Shown piece after piece: positions 34,511-44,842 of a DNA stretch of 64,000 bases. Where the stretch lies: assembly GCF_902498065.1 (NCBI RefSeq), contig NZ_CABVIR010000001.1:1885534-1949533 (forward strand), given 5' to 3'. Numbering within the stretch: position 1 is the stretch's first letter; each line of letters starts with the position of its first letter. The position numbers were made by a program, and so were the translations under genes. Origin of the DNA: Pseudomonas fluorescens (GTDB lineage Bacteria; Pseudomonadota; Gammaproteobacteria; Pseudomonadales; Pseudomonadaceae). The notes below the pieces were generated by a model. The model was given only the letters and a program-made list of their open reading frames with translations, was not told the origin of the DNA and made no database searches.

Positions 34511-34829
34511 TTGAATTTTACCAAATAAAAGAGTGTGTATTTTCGGTGCAGATTTTCCTTTTCCGCACCAACGACGTGCAGTTTGGTAACACTGCCGCCA
34601 AAACGAAAAAACACCGTTATTTGATATTATTTCTTTATAAATCAACATTTTATGAATTCATCACAAACAAAATGCAGCGAAACATTTGGAAAAATGTTGA
34701 GCGGGAGACTCTCTGGAATGGCAATCAGTAAAAAATAAATCAGCCGAAAAACGGCAGTTAAAAACAGTCTAAAAAATCACTGTTTTTTGAGTTTTTTGTC
34801 AGCTGGTTTTTGGCCATTCGAGGGCTTCC
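34511..34829. other. AT-rich iac upstream region
   Basis: This part of the gap is clearly richer in A and T than its surroundings. No plausible gene was found. It holds an inverted repeat with nine-base arms AAAAACAGT (34760-34768) and ACTGTTTTT (34779-34787). The AT-rich composition is compatible with DNA bending by IHF or H-NS-like proteins (inference). Confidence 0.45.
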
Positions 34830-34843
34830 TTGATCCAGATCAA
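34830..34843. promoter_or_regulatory. ANR/FNR-type box
   Basis: TTGATCCAGATCAA is an exact match to the TTGAT-N4-ATCAA consensus of the oxygen-sensing regulator ANR/FNR. It lies between the divergent iac operon and the ABC importer operon, about 420 bases from iacH and 350 from the binding-protein gene. Which promoter it serves is not clear. Confidence 0.7.
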
Positions 34844-34990
34844 AGCCTTGTTTGATATGGCGTGCTGCGGGTTTTTCCCGCCCGTCAAATGCCCCTCTGC
34901 CGGTCCTTCGGATCACCTTGGCCGGACCGCCTCGAAGCGTTCGCATCAGGCATCGCAGTAACGGCTTTCTGCCATGCACTGAAAAATTTC

Positions 34991-35006
34991 TGGCATGCAA
35001 TCTGCT
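34991..35006 (+). promoter_or_regulatory. Candidate sigma-54 promoter of the ABC importer operon
   Basis: TGGCATGCAATCTGCT carries GG and GC dinucleotides spaced exactly as required for a sigma-54 -24/-12 element and has a good flanking match (Y-TGGCA, YTGCT). It lies about 190 bases upstream of the binding-protein gene in the plus direction. Sigma-54 promoters are usual for nitrogen-regulated uptake systems of this type. Confidence 0.5.
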
Positions 35007-35196
35007 TTTGCCCTCTTCGCCTTCGACCGATCACTCATGGTCGAGCGGCACCCTGATGGCTCGGTAACAGACCTGGGGTGCCGCCGCAGTTCGATAACTA
35101 AAACAGGGCCGTACCTTGGGCCGTACTCGCACCACGTCGTGGTCGGGGCGGCTGGCCATTAGCCTTTTGCAGCGTTGCAACTCTTCGGAGAAAGTC

Positions 35197-36348
35197 ATGC
35201 TTTTCAGAAAAGCCGTGTCCACGTTGTTGTTGAGTGCCGCCTGCGCCGCCGCTGCGCAGGCGGATGTGAAAGTCGGTGTCATTACCTCCTCCACCGGGCC
35301 GATCGCACTGGTCGGGCTACCACAGAAAAACACCGTGCCGTTGCTGCCGACCCAGGCCGGCGACCAGGTGGTGAAGTACATTTCTCTGGATGATGCGAGC
35401 GACCCGACCGCTACGGTGAAGGCGCTGAAGAAGCTGATCGACGAAGAAAATGTCGATGCCATCATCGGCCCGAGCGGCTCGCCCAACGCCATGGGCGTGA
35501 TCCAGTTTGTCGCCGAGGCAGGCGTGCCATTGCTGGCACCGGTGGGTACCGCTGCGGTGGTACTACCGATGACCGAACAGAAGAAATGGGTATTCAAGAC
35601 CACGCAGAACGATGACCTGATCGCCAAGGCGCTGTTCGAACACATGGCCAAGAAAGGCGTGAAGACCCTCGGCTTCATCGGCACCGGCGACCCTTATGGC
35701 GAGAACTGGGCCAAAGTCATGGCCGGTCTGGCAGCGCAGCAGAACATCAAGGTCGTGGCCAACGAGCGCTTCCAGCGCCAGGACACCTCGGTCACCGGGC
35801 AGAGCCTGAAAATTCTCGCCACCCGCCCCGATGCCGTGCTGGTCGCAGCGCCGGGCAGTTCGGCGGTGATGCCGCAGACCACCCTGTTCGATCAAGGCTA
35901 TCGCGGCCAGGTCTACCAGACCCACGGCGCGGCGCTGCAAGACTTCCTCAAGCTGGGCGGCAAGAAGGTCGAGGGCACCATTCTGGCGGCCAGCCTGATG
36001 CTGGTACTGGATGAAATCCCCGACAGCCATCCTTCGAAGAAAATCGCCAGCGACTACACCACGGCCTACGAAAAGCTCAACGGCAGCAAGCCGGCGACCT
36101 TCGGCGGGAACACCTTCGATGCCGGTCTGCTGCTGCAGCAGGCGATTCCGATTGCAGCCAAAAAAGCAGCACCGGGCACGCCTGAATTTCGTGCGGCCCT
36201 GCGTGATGCGCTTGAGCAAAGCCACGAACTGGCCGGCACCCAAGGCGTTTACAACATGACGCCGCAGGACCACAGCGGCTTCGACGAGCGCGGGCGCGAA
36301 TTGATCGTGGTGAAGAACGGCAACTGGATGTTGTTGCACGACAACTGA
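35197..36348 (+). CDS. Branched-chain-type ABC transporter substrate-binding protein
   Basis: A 383-residue periplasmic binding protein of the Leu/Ile/Val and aromatic-acid group. It has a signal peptide (residues 1-22, ending AAAQAD), opening VKVGVITSSTGPIALVGLPQ, and the class I fold with IIGPSGSPNAMGVIQFVAEA and TLGFIGTGDPYGENWAKVMA. The start MLFRKAV at 35197 has GGAG seven bases upstream; 27 codons in front of it are not coding. The ligand is unknown. Since it is transcribed away from the iac operon, uptake of indole acetate or a related aromatic acid is a reasonable guess. Confidence 0.9.
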   Translation: MLFRKAVSTLLLSAACAAAAQADVKVGVITSSTGPIALVGLPQKNTVPLLPTQAGDQVVKYISLDDASDPTATVKALKKLIDEENVDAIIGPSGSPNAMGVIQFVAEAGVPLLAPVGTAAVVLPMTEQKKWVFKTTQNDDLIAKALFEHMAKKGVKTLGFIGTGDPYGENWAKVMAGLAAQQNIKVVANERFQRQDTSVTGQSLKILATRPDAVLVAAPGSSAVMPQTTLFDQGYRGQVYQTHGAALQDFLKLGGKKVEGTILAASLMLVLDEIPDSHPSKKIASDYTTAYEKLNGSKPATFGGNTFDAGLLLQQAIPIAAKKAAPGTPEFRAALRDALEQSHELAGTQGVYNMTPQDHSGFDERGRELIVVKNGNWMLLHDN

Positions 36349-36381
36349 TCGAAACCCGGGCGCACAACCACTGCGCGTCCT

Positions 36382-36421
36382 GCCCGCTTGCCGGCGAGCC
36401 AACCTGCGCCGGCAAGCGGGC
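36382..36421 (+). repeat. Strong GC hairpin between binding protein and permease genes
   Basis: Arms of 15 perfect base pairs (starting GCCCGCTTGCCGGCG) around a ten-base loop lie 34 bases after the binding-protein stop. It resembles a pseudomonad REP unit. In such operons a hairpin here usually stabilises the binding-protein message and lowers expression of the permease genes. Confidence 0.65.
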
Positions 36422-36454
36422 CTGATATTCAATCTGTAGAAAAGAGCTCTCATT

Positions 36455-37492
36455 ATGAATTTCCAGATAGCCATGCTGCTGGGCCAGGACGGCATGACCA
36501 ACGGCGCGATCTATGCGCTGTTGGCCTTGTCGATCCTCCTGGTGTTCACCGTGACCCGGATCCTGTTGATCCCCCAGGGTGAATTCGTGACCTACGGCGC
36601 CTTGACCATGGCCACGTTGCAGAGCGGTCACCCGACTGCTCTGGTCTGGCTGCTGCTCGGCCTGACGCTGATCGACTGCGCTCTCGATGTCTGGGGCGCG
36701 GCACGTTCAAGCCAGGCCTTTCGGTTCCCCGTGCGCATTCTCTTCAAGCTGGGCTATGCCGGCCTGCTGGCAGTGCTGATCAACACCTTGCCGTTGGCCG
36801 AATTGCCGATGGCAGTCCAGGCCTTGTTGACGCTGGCGCTGGTGGTTCCGCTGGGGCCGCAAATCTACCGACTGGTGTTCCAGCCGATCGCCTCGGCCAG
36901 CTCACTGGTCTTGCTGATTGTGTCGATCGCCGTGCACGTGAGCATGGTCGGTATCGCCCTGTTGCTGTTCGGTCCCGAAGGCGCACGCACGCAACCATTC
37001 TCCGAAGCCGGCCTGGAGCTGGGTCCGGTCACGTTCAACAGCCAGACGCTCTGGGTGCTGGCCGTGTCCCTGGGGCTGATCGTCGGACTGTATCTGTTCT
37101 TCGAGCGCACGCTGTATGGCAAAGCCCTGCGTGCCACCGCGGTTAACCGCATGGGGGCGAGGCTGATGGGCATCTCGCCGACCCTCGCCGGCAAGTCGAC
37201 CTTCCTGCTCGCAGCGCTGATCGGCACGCTGTCGGGGATCCTGATCGCCCCGATCACCACCCTGTATTTCGACTCTGGTTTTGTCATCAGCCTCAAAGGC
37301 TTTGTCGGCGCGATCATCGGCGGACTGGTGAGCTATCCGGTCGCCGCACTCGGCGCCCTGGCGGTGGGCTTGATCGAAGCCTTCTCGATGTTCTGGGCCA
37401 GTACCTACAAAGAGATCATCGTGTTCACACTGATTATTCCGTTCCTGCTGTGGCGTTCGTTCACCAGTCGTCATGTGGAGGAAGAAGAATGA
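36455..37492 (+). CDS. Branched-chain-type ABC permease (LivH-like)
   Basis: A 345-residue inner-membrane permease with at least seven hydrophobic segments and the family sequences TNGAIYALLALSILLVFTVT, ILLIPQGEFVTYGALTMATL and the EAA-like loop TAVNRMGARLMGISPTLAGK. It forms half of the translocation pore with the LivM domain of the next protein. The gene overlaps the following one by four bases (ATGA). Confidence 0.92.
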   Translation: MNFQIAMLLGQDGMTNGAIYALLALSILLVFTVTRILLIPQGEFVTYGALTMATLQSGHPTALVWLLLGLTLIDCALDVWGAARSSQAFRFPVRILFKLGYAGLLAVLINTLPLAELPMAVQALLTLALVVPLGPQIYRLVFQPIASASSLVLLIVSIAVHVSMVGIALLLFGPEGARTQPFSEAGLELGPVTFNSQTLWVLAVSLGLIVGLYLFFERTLYGKALRATAVNRMGARLMGISPTLAGKSTFLLAALIGTLSGILIAPITTLYFDSGFVISLKGFVGAIIGGLVSYPVAALGALAVGLIEAFSMFWASTYKEIIVFTLIIPFLLWRSFTSRHVEEEE

Positions 37493-39287
37493 ATTCGCGC
37501 TATCTGTTGCTTGCCCTGTTGCTGGTGGTGGGCGTTGCGCCGCTGCTGTTGCCGCCGTACTACGTCACCCTGCTCAATTACATCGGCATGTACGCCATGG
37601 TCGTCTTGGGGCTGGTGCTGCTCACGGGTGTCGGCGGCATGACCAGTTTCGGTCAGGCCGCGTTCGTCGGGCTGGGGGCCTACACTTCTGCCTACCTGAC
37701 CACCACCGAGCAATTGCCAGCCTGGCTGGCGTGGGCCGGGACGTCACCGTGGCTGACGCTGCTGGTGGGCGTGGCGCTCACTGCGTCAGTGGCACTGATT
37801 CTCGGTGCCCTGACGCTCAAGTTGTCTGGGCATTACCTGCCGCTGGGAACGATTGCCTGGGGCCTTTCGCTGTACTACCTGTTCGGCACGCTGGAATCCC
37901 TGGGCGGCCATACCGGCGTCGGCGGCTTGCCATCGATTTCGCTGTTCGGCCTGAAACTGGATAAGGGCGAAAACATTTTCTACCTGATCTGGGCCCTGCT
38001 TTTATTGGCGATCGTCATCACACAGAATCTCCTGAATTCTCGCGAAGGCCGCGCCATTCGCGCACTCAAGGGCGGTCAGGTCATGGCCGAGTCGATGGGG
38101 GTCAACACCTTCCGCTCGAAGATGGTGATCTTCGTCATCTCTGCGGTGTTCGCAGCCATTTCCGGCTGGCTTTATGCGCACACCCAACGCTTCGTCAACC
38201 CGACACCCTTCGGCCTGAACATGGGCATCGATTACCTGTTCATGGCCCTGATCGGCGGGGTCGGCAGCGTGTGGGGCGCCCTGCTCGGCGCGGGCATCCT
38301 GACCCTGCTCAAGCAATGGCTGCAGGACTGGTTGCCGCACTTGCTGGGTAACACCGGCAACTACGAAATCATCGTATTCGGCATCCTGATCGTGGTGCTT
38401 ATGCAGCGTGCACCGGGTGGTCTTTGGCCTTTGCTGACGCGCCTGATACCGGTCCGCTTCAGGGTCCGCGCCAAGGTCCGGAATGTCGACGCCAAAGCGG
38501 CACCCCTGCCCCGTCGGCAACTGCCCGAACATGGCGAGCTGATCCTTGAAGCGCGCAATGTGACCAAGCGCTTCGGCGGACTGGTGGCCAACAACGACAT
38601 GAGCCTGGAAATCCGCTCAGGTGAAATCCTCGCGCTGATCGGCCCCAACGGTGCCGGCAAAAGCACCATGTTCAACCAGCTCTCCGGCGTCGATACACCG
38701 AGCAGCGGCGAAGTGCTGTTCATGGGTCAAAAGATCAACGGGCTGAACTCGCGGCAAGTCGCGCGCATGGGTATGAGCCGCACCTTTCAGCACGTGAAAC
38801 TGCTGGGCAACATGAGTGTGTTGGAGAACGTCGCCATTGGCGCGCATTTGCGTGGCCAGCAAGGTGTGCTGTCGGCGGCTCTGCACCTGGATCGTCGCGA
38901 GGAAGCCGAACTGCTCGGCGAAGCCCGGCGTCAGCTGGAGCGCGTTGGCCTGGGCGATTACTTGTATGAAGAGGCCGGGAGCCTGGCACTCGGCCAACAG
39001 CGGATTCTGGAAATCGCCCGCGCCTTGTGCGCCGATCCTTGCCTGCTGCTGCTCGACGAACCCGCCGCTGGCCTGCGCCTGAAAGAAAAGGAAGCCCTTG
39101 GCATTCTGCTCAGCCGCCTGCGCTCCGAAGGCATGGCGATTCTGCTGGTCGAGCACGACATGGACTTCGTCATGGGCCTGGTCGATCGCGTGGTGGTCAT
39201 GGAGTTCGGTCAACGGATCGCCCAGGGCCTGCCCGAAGATGTACAGAAGGATCCGGCCGTGCTGGAAGCCTATCTGGGAGGAGTTGA

Positions 39288-39291
<4 letters not shown>
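37489..39291 (+). CDS. Fused permease-ATPase of a branched-chain-type ABC transporter (LivM-LivG)
   Basis: A 600-residue protein joins a LivM-type permease (residues about 1-310, including GLVLLTGVGGMTSFGQAAFV and the loop MAESMGVNTFRSKMVIFVIS) to a LivG-type ATPase (about 345-600). The ATPase has Walker A GPNGAGKSTM near residue 385, a signature-like LALGQQRILEIARAL, Walker B LLLLDEPAAGLR and the switch His in LLVEHDMDFVMGLVDR. The usual arrangement is two separate genes; here no stop or frameshift is seen at the join, so it is one polypeptide. It overlaps the gene before and after it. Confidence 0.92.
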
Positions 39292-40082
<791 letters not shown>

Positions 40083-40157
40083 CCACCGCCCTGCCCCGAC
40101 GTCCGTAACGGCACCGGGGCCGGCCTTCCCAGGCTCTTCTGAACATCCGGAGTCACG

Positions 40158-41144
40158 ATGAACGCTTCCCCCTTGCGCATCGGCATCGCCGGCGCCGGTG
40201 CCATCGGCTGCACCCTCGCAGCCCGTCTCGCGGGTAACGGCCATACGGTCAACGTACTGGCCCGAGGTGAAACCCTGACCGCCATCCGCCGTGACGGCAT
40301 CCACTTGTCCGATCTGGACGGTCATCATCATGTGCAAGTCGAGGCCAGCGACGACGCTGCGAGCCTTGGCGAGCAAGACCTGATATTCCTCTGCACCAAG
40401 GCACAAGCGCTGGCCAGCCTGCTGCCGCAACTGCAACCGATGATCGGCGCCGAGACGGTGGTGATCCCGGTGATCAACGGCGTGCCGTGGTGGTACTTCC
40501 ACGGTGAAGGTGGACGCTACGACGGGCAACGGGTGAACGCGGTTGATCCGCAGTCGACGCTCAACCAAGCCTTGGACCTGCGCCACGTGATCGGCTGCGT
40601 GGTGTTCATCACCGCGCACTGCCCGGCAAATGCCGTGGCTGAATCGAACACCCCGCACCTGATGATTTTCGGTGAGCCTGACAACCGCCTCAGTCCCCGC
40701 CTGGAGCGTGTGCGCGCATTGATCGAAAGTGTCGGTATCGAAGCACGAGCCACCGACCGCATCCGCGACAATCTGTGGACCAAGATCATCGCCAACCTCA
40801 CCTCCAACCCCCTCTCGGTGATTACCGGTGCGACGCTTGATCAGCTTTACAGCCTGCCGGAGTTACGCGACCTGGTCAGCAGTTGCCTGCACGAAGCCTT
40901 GCTGACGGCCGCCGCGTACGGCGCGCGCGTGAGCATCGATCCACGGACCTTTCTCGAACTCGGCACCGGCATGGGTGCCGTGCGCACGTCGATGCTGCAG
41001 GACTATGAGAAAGGTCGCCCTCTGGAGTTGGCCGCCATCGGCGACGCCGTGCTGGAGTTGGCCGATGGCATGGCGATCCCGATGCCCGTTACTCGACACC
41101 TCATTGCCCTGGCACGCTTTCGCGGCGAACAGGCCCGTCACTGA
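40158..41144 (+). CDS. Ketopantoate reductase family protein (PanE/ApbA-like)
   Basis: A 328-residue NADPH-dependent reductase with the N-terminal Rossmann motif IGIAGAGAIGCTLAARLAGN and the C-terminal domain segment DNLWTKIIANLTSNPLSVIT carrying the catalytic Lys. Members outside pantothenate synthesis reduce other 2-oxo acids with a branched carbon. It follows the ABC importer genes by 75 bases in the same direction and precedes a class II aldolase-family gene, so it is expected to process the imported compound. The housekeeping PanE role is unlikely from context. Confidence 0.88.
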   Translation: MNASPLRIGIAGAGAIGCTLAARLAGNGHTVNVLARGETLTAIRRDGIHLSDLDGHHHVQVEASDDAASLGEQDLIFLCTKAQALASLLPQLQPMIGAETVVIPVINGVPWWYFHGEGGRYDGQRVNAVDPQSTLNQALDLRHVIGCVVFITAHCPANAVAESNTPHLMIFGEPDNRLSPRLERVRALIESVGIEARATDRIRDNLWTKIIANLTSNPLSVITGATLDQLYSLPELRDLVSSCLHEALLTAAAYGARVSIDPRTFLELGTGMGAVRTSMLQDYEKGRPLELAAIGDAVLELADGMAIPMPVTRHLIALARFRGEQARH

Positions 41145-41167
41145 ATCACTACGACAAGGACTCCGAC

Positions 41168-41932
41168 ATGGACCACACCCCAATGACAAAACCGCAGGCG
41201 TACAGCGACGAAGAATGGGCACTGCGCGTGCAACTTGCGCACTGCTACCACCTGGTGGATTTCTTCGGCTGGACCGAGACGATCTTCAACCATATTTCCG
41301 CACGCCTGCCCGGCCCGGCGCACCATTATCTGGTCAACCCGTTCGGCCTCAATTACACCGAAGTGACACCGCAAAACCTGCTCAAGGTCGACCTGCACGG
41401 CAAAAAGCTCGAGGACTCGCCCTATGACGGCAACCCTGCCGGTTTCGCCCTGCACAGCGCGGTGCACGGCGCCCGTTCGGACATTCAGTGCCTGATCCAT
41501 ACGCACACCACGCCGATTTCGGCCATCGTCATGAAGAAGGCCGGTTTTGCCCATAACGACTTTTACGGCGCACAACTCTACGGACGGATCGGTTACCACA
41601 CCTTCGAAGGCATCACGCTGTTCGATGACGAAAAAGCACGGATGATCGACAGCCTTGGCGACAAGCACATCCTGGTGCTGCGCAATCACGGCATTGCCGT
41701 CGGCGAAAGCAGCATTGCCAAGGCGTTCTTCCTGCTGTGGACCGTGCAGCGCGCCGCCGAAATCCAGTGCCAGGCCGGCGCTCTCGGCGGTGAGGACAAT
41801 CCGCTGCCTGAAGCGATCAGCCAGAAGTGTGCCGAACTCACGGCCATGCTCATTCGGGACAGCGGCTTCGCTGTGAAATTTTTCGACGCCATGGTTCGCA
41901 AAATGCGCGCCGAGCGCGGCCAATGCTGGTAA
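41168..41932 (+). CDS. Class II aldolase/adducin family protein
   Basis: A 254-residue enzyme with the metal-dependent aldolase fold: TIFNHISARLPGPAHHYLVN, the metal His pair in LIHTHTTPISAIVMKKAG, and the third His in LVLRNHGIAVGESSIAKAFF. Family members cleave sugar phosphates or hydroxy acids, or decarboxylate. AGGA precedes the start. It forms a unit with the ketopantoate reductase family gene; substrate unknown. Confidence 0.87.
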   Translation: MDHTPMTKPQAYSDEEWALRVQLAHCYHLVDFFGWTETIFNHISARLPGPAHHYLVNPFGLNYTEVTPQNLLKVDLHGKKLEDSPYDGNPAGFALHSAVHGARSDIQCLIHTHTTPISAIVMKKAGFAHNDFYGAQLYGRIGYHTFEGITLFDDEKARMIDSLGDKHILVLRNHGIAVGESSIAKAFFLLWTVQRAAEIQCQAGALGGEDNPLPEAISQKCAELTAMLIRDSGFAVKFFDAMVRKMRAERGQCW

Positions 41933-41947
41933 TCGCGGGAGCGTTCA

Positions 41948-43519
41948 GTGGCTAAGTCAAAGGAATACACGCCGCCGGCCATCGTGGCGGCGCAGCCGGA
42001 AATACCGATCTCGCGCCTGGATACTCGCGGCCATCTGATGGCCTGCAACGATGCCTATGTGGCGCTCAGCGGTTACGCCCGAGAGGAGCTGCTGAACCAG
42101 CCGCACGAACTGATCAATCATCCGCTGATGCCCAAGCGAGTCATTGATCGTATGTGGGAGACCTTGCGCAGTGGTGTGCCCTGGACAGCGCCCATGATGG
42201 GTCGCGATAAACAGGGCACGACGTTCTGGTGCAATCTCTATGTGGTACCACTGCTGGAGGGCGGTCAGCTGAATGCGCTGGGCACGGCATATCACCCGAT
42301 GGACACCGCCCAAAGCCTGCGAGCGGAAAAACTCTATCGACGCTTGAATGACGGTCACGGCCCGCTGACTTTTGCCCGCCGCATGCAGGAACACGCCAGC
42401 AGCCAGGGTATCGCCTGGTTAGTGGGACTTGGCGTCACGGGCGCAATGGCTGTTGGACAGATCGACCTGGCACCGGGCCTGCTGGTGCTCGGCGGAGTCC
42501 TCGCCGCGAGCTGGCAATGGCGAGCCAGACAACAGGCGGACGTCCGCCGGATCATGGCCCGGCACGATCAGGTCTACAGCGACGCCTTGCTCGCCCCGCT
42601 TCAGGAGGGCAGCGCCAGCCTCGCCAGCCGTTTTGACATGGCCCTCAATAGCCAGAACACACGGATGCGCACGGTCATGGCGCGTATCCGGATCAACGGC
42701 GAGACCGTGCGTCAACGCGCGCAGGAATCGTCGACACTGGTACAGACCCAATCCGGGCACCTGCAACGGCAACTTGAAGAAGCCGAGCAGTCCGCCGCGG
42801 CCGTCCATCAAATGAGTGCCACGATCCAGGAACTGTCGCGCAACCTGCAGCACGCAGCCGAAGCCACCCAAGCCGTCGACCGACTGGCTCACGATGGTGA
42901 CCGGATGTCCGGGCAAAGCCAGCGTTCGATGACCGGCCTGTGCACCTCGGTCGAGGAAATTGGCCTGGCCGTCAGCCGCCTCGCGGAATCGATCGAATCC
43001 ATCAGCGGCGTTGCGCATGTGATTCGCAGCATCGCGGAGCAAACCAATTTGCTGGCGCTGAACGCGGCCATCGAAGCCGCCCGCGCCGGCGAGACCGGAC
43101 GCGGTTTCGCAGTGGTCGCCGATGAGGTACGCAGCCTCGCGACCCGCACCCGCGAATCCACTGAGCAAATCCAGCGCTCGATCGAGCAGTTGCGTGACGG
43201 CAGCGCCCTCGCCCTCGCCACCGCGCAACGCGGCGAATCGGCCGCGCGGGAATCACGCGAAGACGTATCGCAAGTCCAAACCGCATTGCGGCGCATCTGC
43301 GAGGAAGTCGGACAGATCTCCGGCATGAGTTTGCAAATGGCCTCGGCCATCGAACAGCAAGGTCAAGTCGCGCAAGAGATCAATGGGCAGATTTCCCAGA
43401 TCGTGAACCTGGCGCAAACCAGCAGCGATCAGTCCCGACGCAGCACCCAGATCGGCGAGGAGCTGCATCAACTGGCCAACTCCCAGCTCGACCTGGCCCA
43501 GCGCTTTCTACAGGGCTGA
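41948..43519 (+). CDS. PAS-domain methyl-accepting chemotaxis protein (Aer-like)
   Basis: A 523-residue receptor with an N-terminal PAS domain (residues about 12-115: [52 protein letters not shown]), two close hydrophobic segments (about 155-195), and a cytoplasmic signalling hairpin with the tip [18 protein letters not shown] near residue 365. There is no periplasmic domain, so it senses inside the cell, for example redox or energy state as Aer does. GTG start has GGAG six bases upstream. Its place behind the importer and aldolase genes suggests it guides cells toward the compound being metabolised. Confidence 0.92.
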   Translation: MAKSKEYTPPAIVAAQPEIPISRLDTRGHLMACNDAYVALSGYAREELLNQPHELINHPLMPKRVIDRMWETLRSGVPWTAPMMGRDKQGTTFWCNLYVVPLLEGGQLNALGTAYHPMDTAQSLRAEKLYRRLNDGHGPLTFARRMQEHASSQGIAWLVGLGVTGAMAVGQIDLAPGLLVLGGVLAASWQWRARQQADVRRIMARHDQVYSDALLAPLQEGSASLASRFDMALNSQNTRMRTVMARIRINGETVRQRAQESSTLVQTQSGHLQRQLEEAEQSAAAVHQMSATIQELSRNLQHAAEATQAVDRLAHDGDRMSGQSQRSMTGLCTSVEEIGLAVSRLAESIESISGVAHVIRSIAEQTNLLALNAAIEAARAGETGRGFAVVADEVRSLATRTRESTEQIQRSIEQLRDGSALALATAQRGESAARESREDVSQVQTALRRICEEVGQISGMSLQMASAIEQQGQVAQEINGQISQIVNLAQTSSDQSRRSTQIGEELHQLANSQLDLAQRFLQG

Positions 43520-43536
43520 GCGACTCATCCTCCGCA

Positions 43537-44517
43537 TCAGGCCTGACGTCGCAGGGTCTCGGAAGGCAGACAGCCGTACTGTTTGCGGTACTGCATGGCG
43601 AAATGACCGAAACTGGCAACCCCGTGACGCAAGAGGATATCCGTCACGCTGTCGGTCGGTCCGGCCTGCTGCAGGGCTACGTGAACCAACGCCAGCCGAC
43701 GTGTGCGGACATAGTCGCTTGGGGTTTGCTGAAGAAAGCGCGTGAAGCCATTTTGCAAGGTGCGGATCGACACGTCGCAGAACTGCGCCAGGCTCGCCAG
43801 CGCAATCGGTTCGGCCAGGTGCTGTTCGATGTAGTCACGGGCCTTCTTGACGTGGTGGGGCATTGGTTGGCGCTGGTCTTGCAACAGATCGACCGAATAA
43901 TTGTGCGGCAACTGGGTCAGCAGCACCGACAGCAGATAGTCCGACAGGCTCACACCCATGGTCGAGATCAGCAGCGCCTGGCGGGTGTCGCCATAGAGCT
44001 GGCAGATGTAATCCAGGGTGGTCCTTACCGTCGCCATGCCCTGATGCTCGGCGTCGACCTGAATGTCGAACACCAACGGCTGACGTAAACGCCGGTTGAG
44101 CAACACTTGCAGCTGACGCTCGAGGGCTAGGCGATCGACGCGCAAAATCAGGTTGCGGCAGTCCTTGTCGATACGGATGGAACTGCGCTCGGAAGGCGAA
44201 GAAATGGTCAGCCCGCCCTTGCGCAAAATTGCGCTCTGCTTGCCCAGGCTGACCATACCGCTGCCTTCCAGAGTGACCCGAATCAGGTAGTAGTCACTGA
44301 TATCGCCAGCGTCGATTTCCACCGGTGCACCGTAGTGCAGATCGAACAACGCCGAGCTGCCGAAAAACACGCCGTACAGCTGCGATTGAAGGGCCCCGCC
44401 CTGCTGCATTTTCATCTGGTGGGGCCACAGATAGTGGCTGACCCGATCCTTGACCTCGCCAAACCCGCCGGAACTCAGAAGGCAATGATGACGGAGCGAA
44501 GAGTGTTGATCGAACAT
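43537..44517 (-). CDS. AraC-family transcriptional regulator (XylS/AntR-like layout)
   Basis: A 326-residue regulator with an N-terminal AraC-binding-like domain (about residues 20-200) and C-terminal double helix-turn-helix (ALASLAQFCDVSIRTLQNGF and SVTDILLRHGVASFGHFAMQ). The start MFDQHSSL at 44517 has GGAGG nine bases upstream. It is convergent with the PAS chemoreceptor and divergent from the MFS gene. The layout resembles activators of aromatic-acid catabolism such as XylS or AntR. Which neighbouring operon it controls is unknown. Confidence 0.88.
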   Translation of the reverse strand: MFDQHSSLRHHCLLSSGGFGEVKDRVSHYLWPHQMKMQQGGALQSQLYGVFFGSSALFDLHYGAPVEIDAGDISDYYLIRVTLEGSGMVSLGKQSAILRKGGLTISSPSERSSIRIDKDCRNLILRVDRLALERQLQVLLNRRLRQPLVFDIQVDAEHQGMATVRTTLDYICQLYGDTRQALLISTMGVSLSDYLLSVLLTQLPHNYSVDLLQDQRQPMPHHVKKARDYIEQHLAEPIALASLAQFCDVSIRTLQNGFTRFLQQTPSDYVRTRRLALVHVALQQAGPTDSVTDILLRHGVASFGHFAMQYRKQYGCLPSETLRRQA

Positions 44518-44842
44518 GCTGAAGCACCTCCAGAAAATGACACCGTTGCCCGCAGGCACATCGATAATTTAGTGGAAATGGAAAGCAATTTTCACGCCAC
44601 GCAAACGCTTTCTGCGCGCCCGGAACAGCCTCTGCGCATGGTGCATAGAGTCAAGGCAAACAAGGGCTTAAAAAGGTCCTGCAACACACACATGCCAAGC
44701 CATTGGCAACCTGGAACCGCACAACAAAACCAATAAACGCACCAGGGCAAGGCGCTCGGGTAACGACGGCGTCACCAATACACCCAACTGCAAACCGCTG
44801 CCGCCGACTGACTGATTGCCAACCCTGAAGGGGCCAAACAGC
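44518..44842. promoter_or_regulatory. Divergent promoter region AraC / MFS
   Basis: The 325-base gap contains no gene. One short dyad TGCCA-N6-TGGCA (44693-44708) lies 135 bases upstream of the MFS start and could be a regulator site. No clear promoter boxes were identified. Confidence 0.35.

Noticed and set aside
34504..34731. A 75-codon reading in the AT-rich iac upstream region
   Set aside because: It has no ribosome site, unusual amino-acid content and lies in DNA with regulatory patterns.
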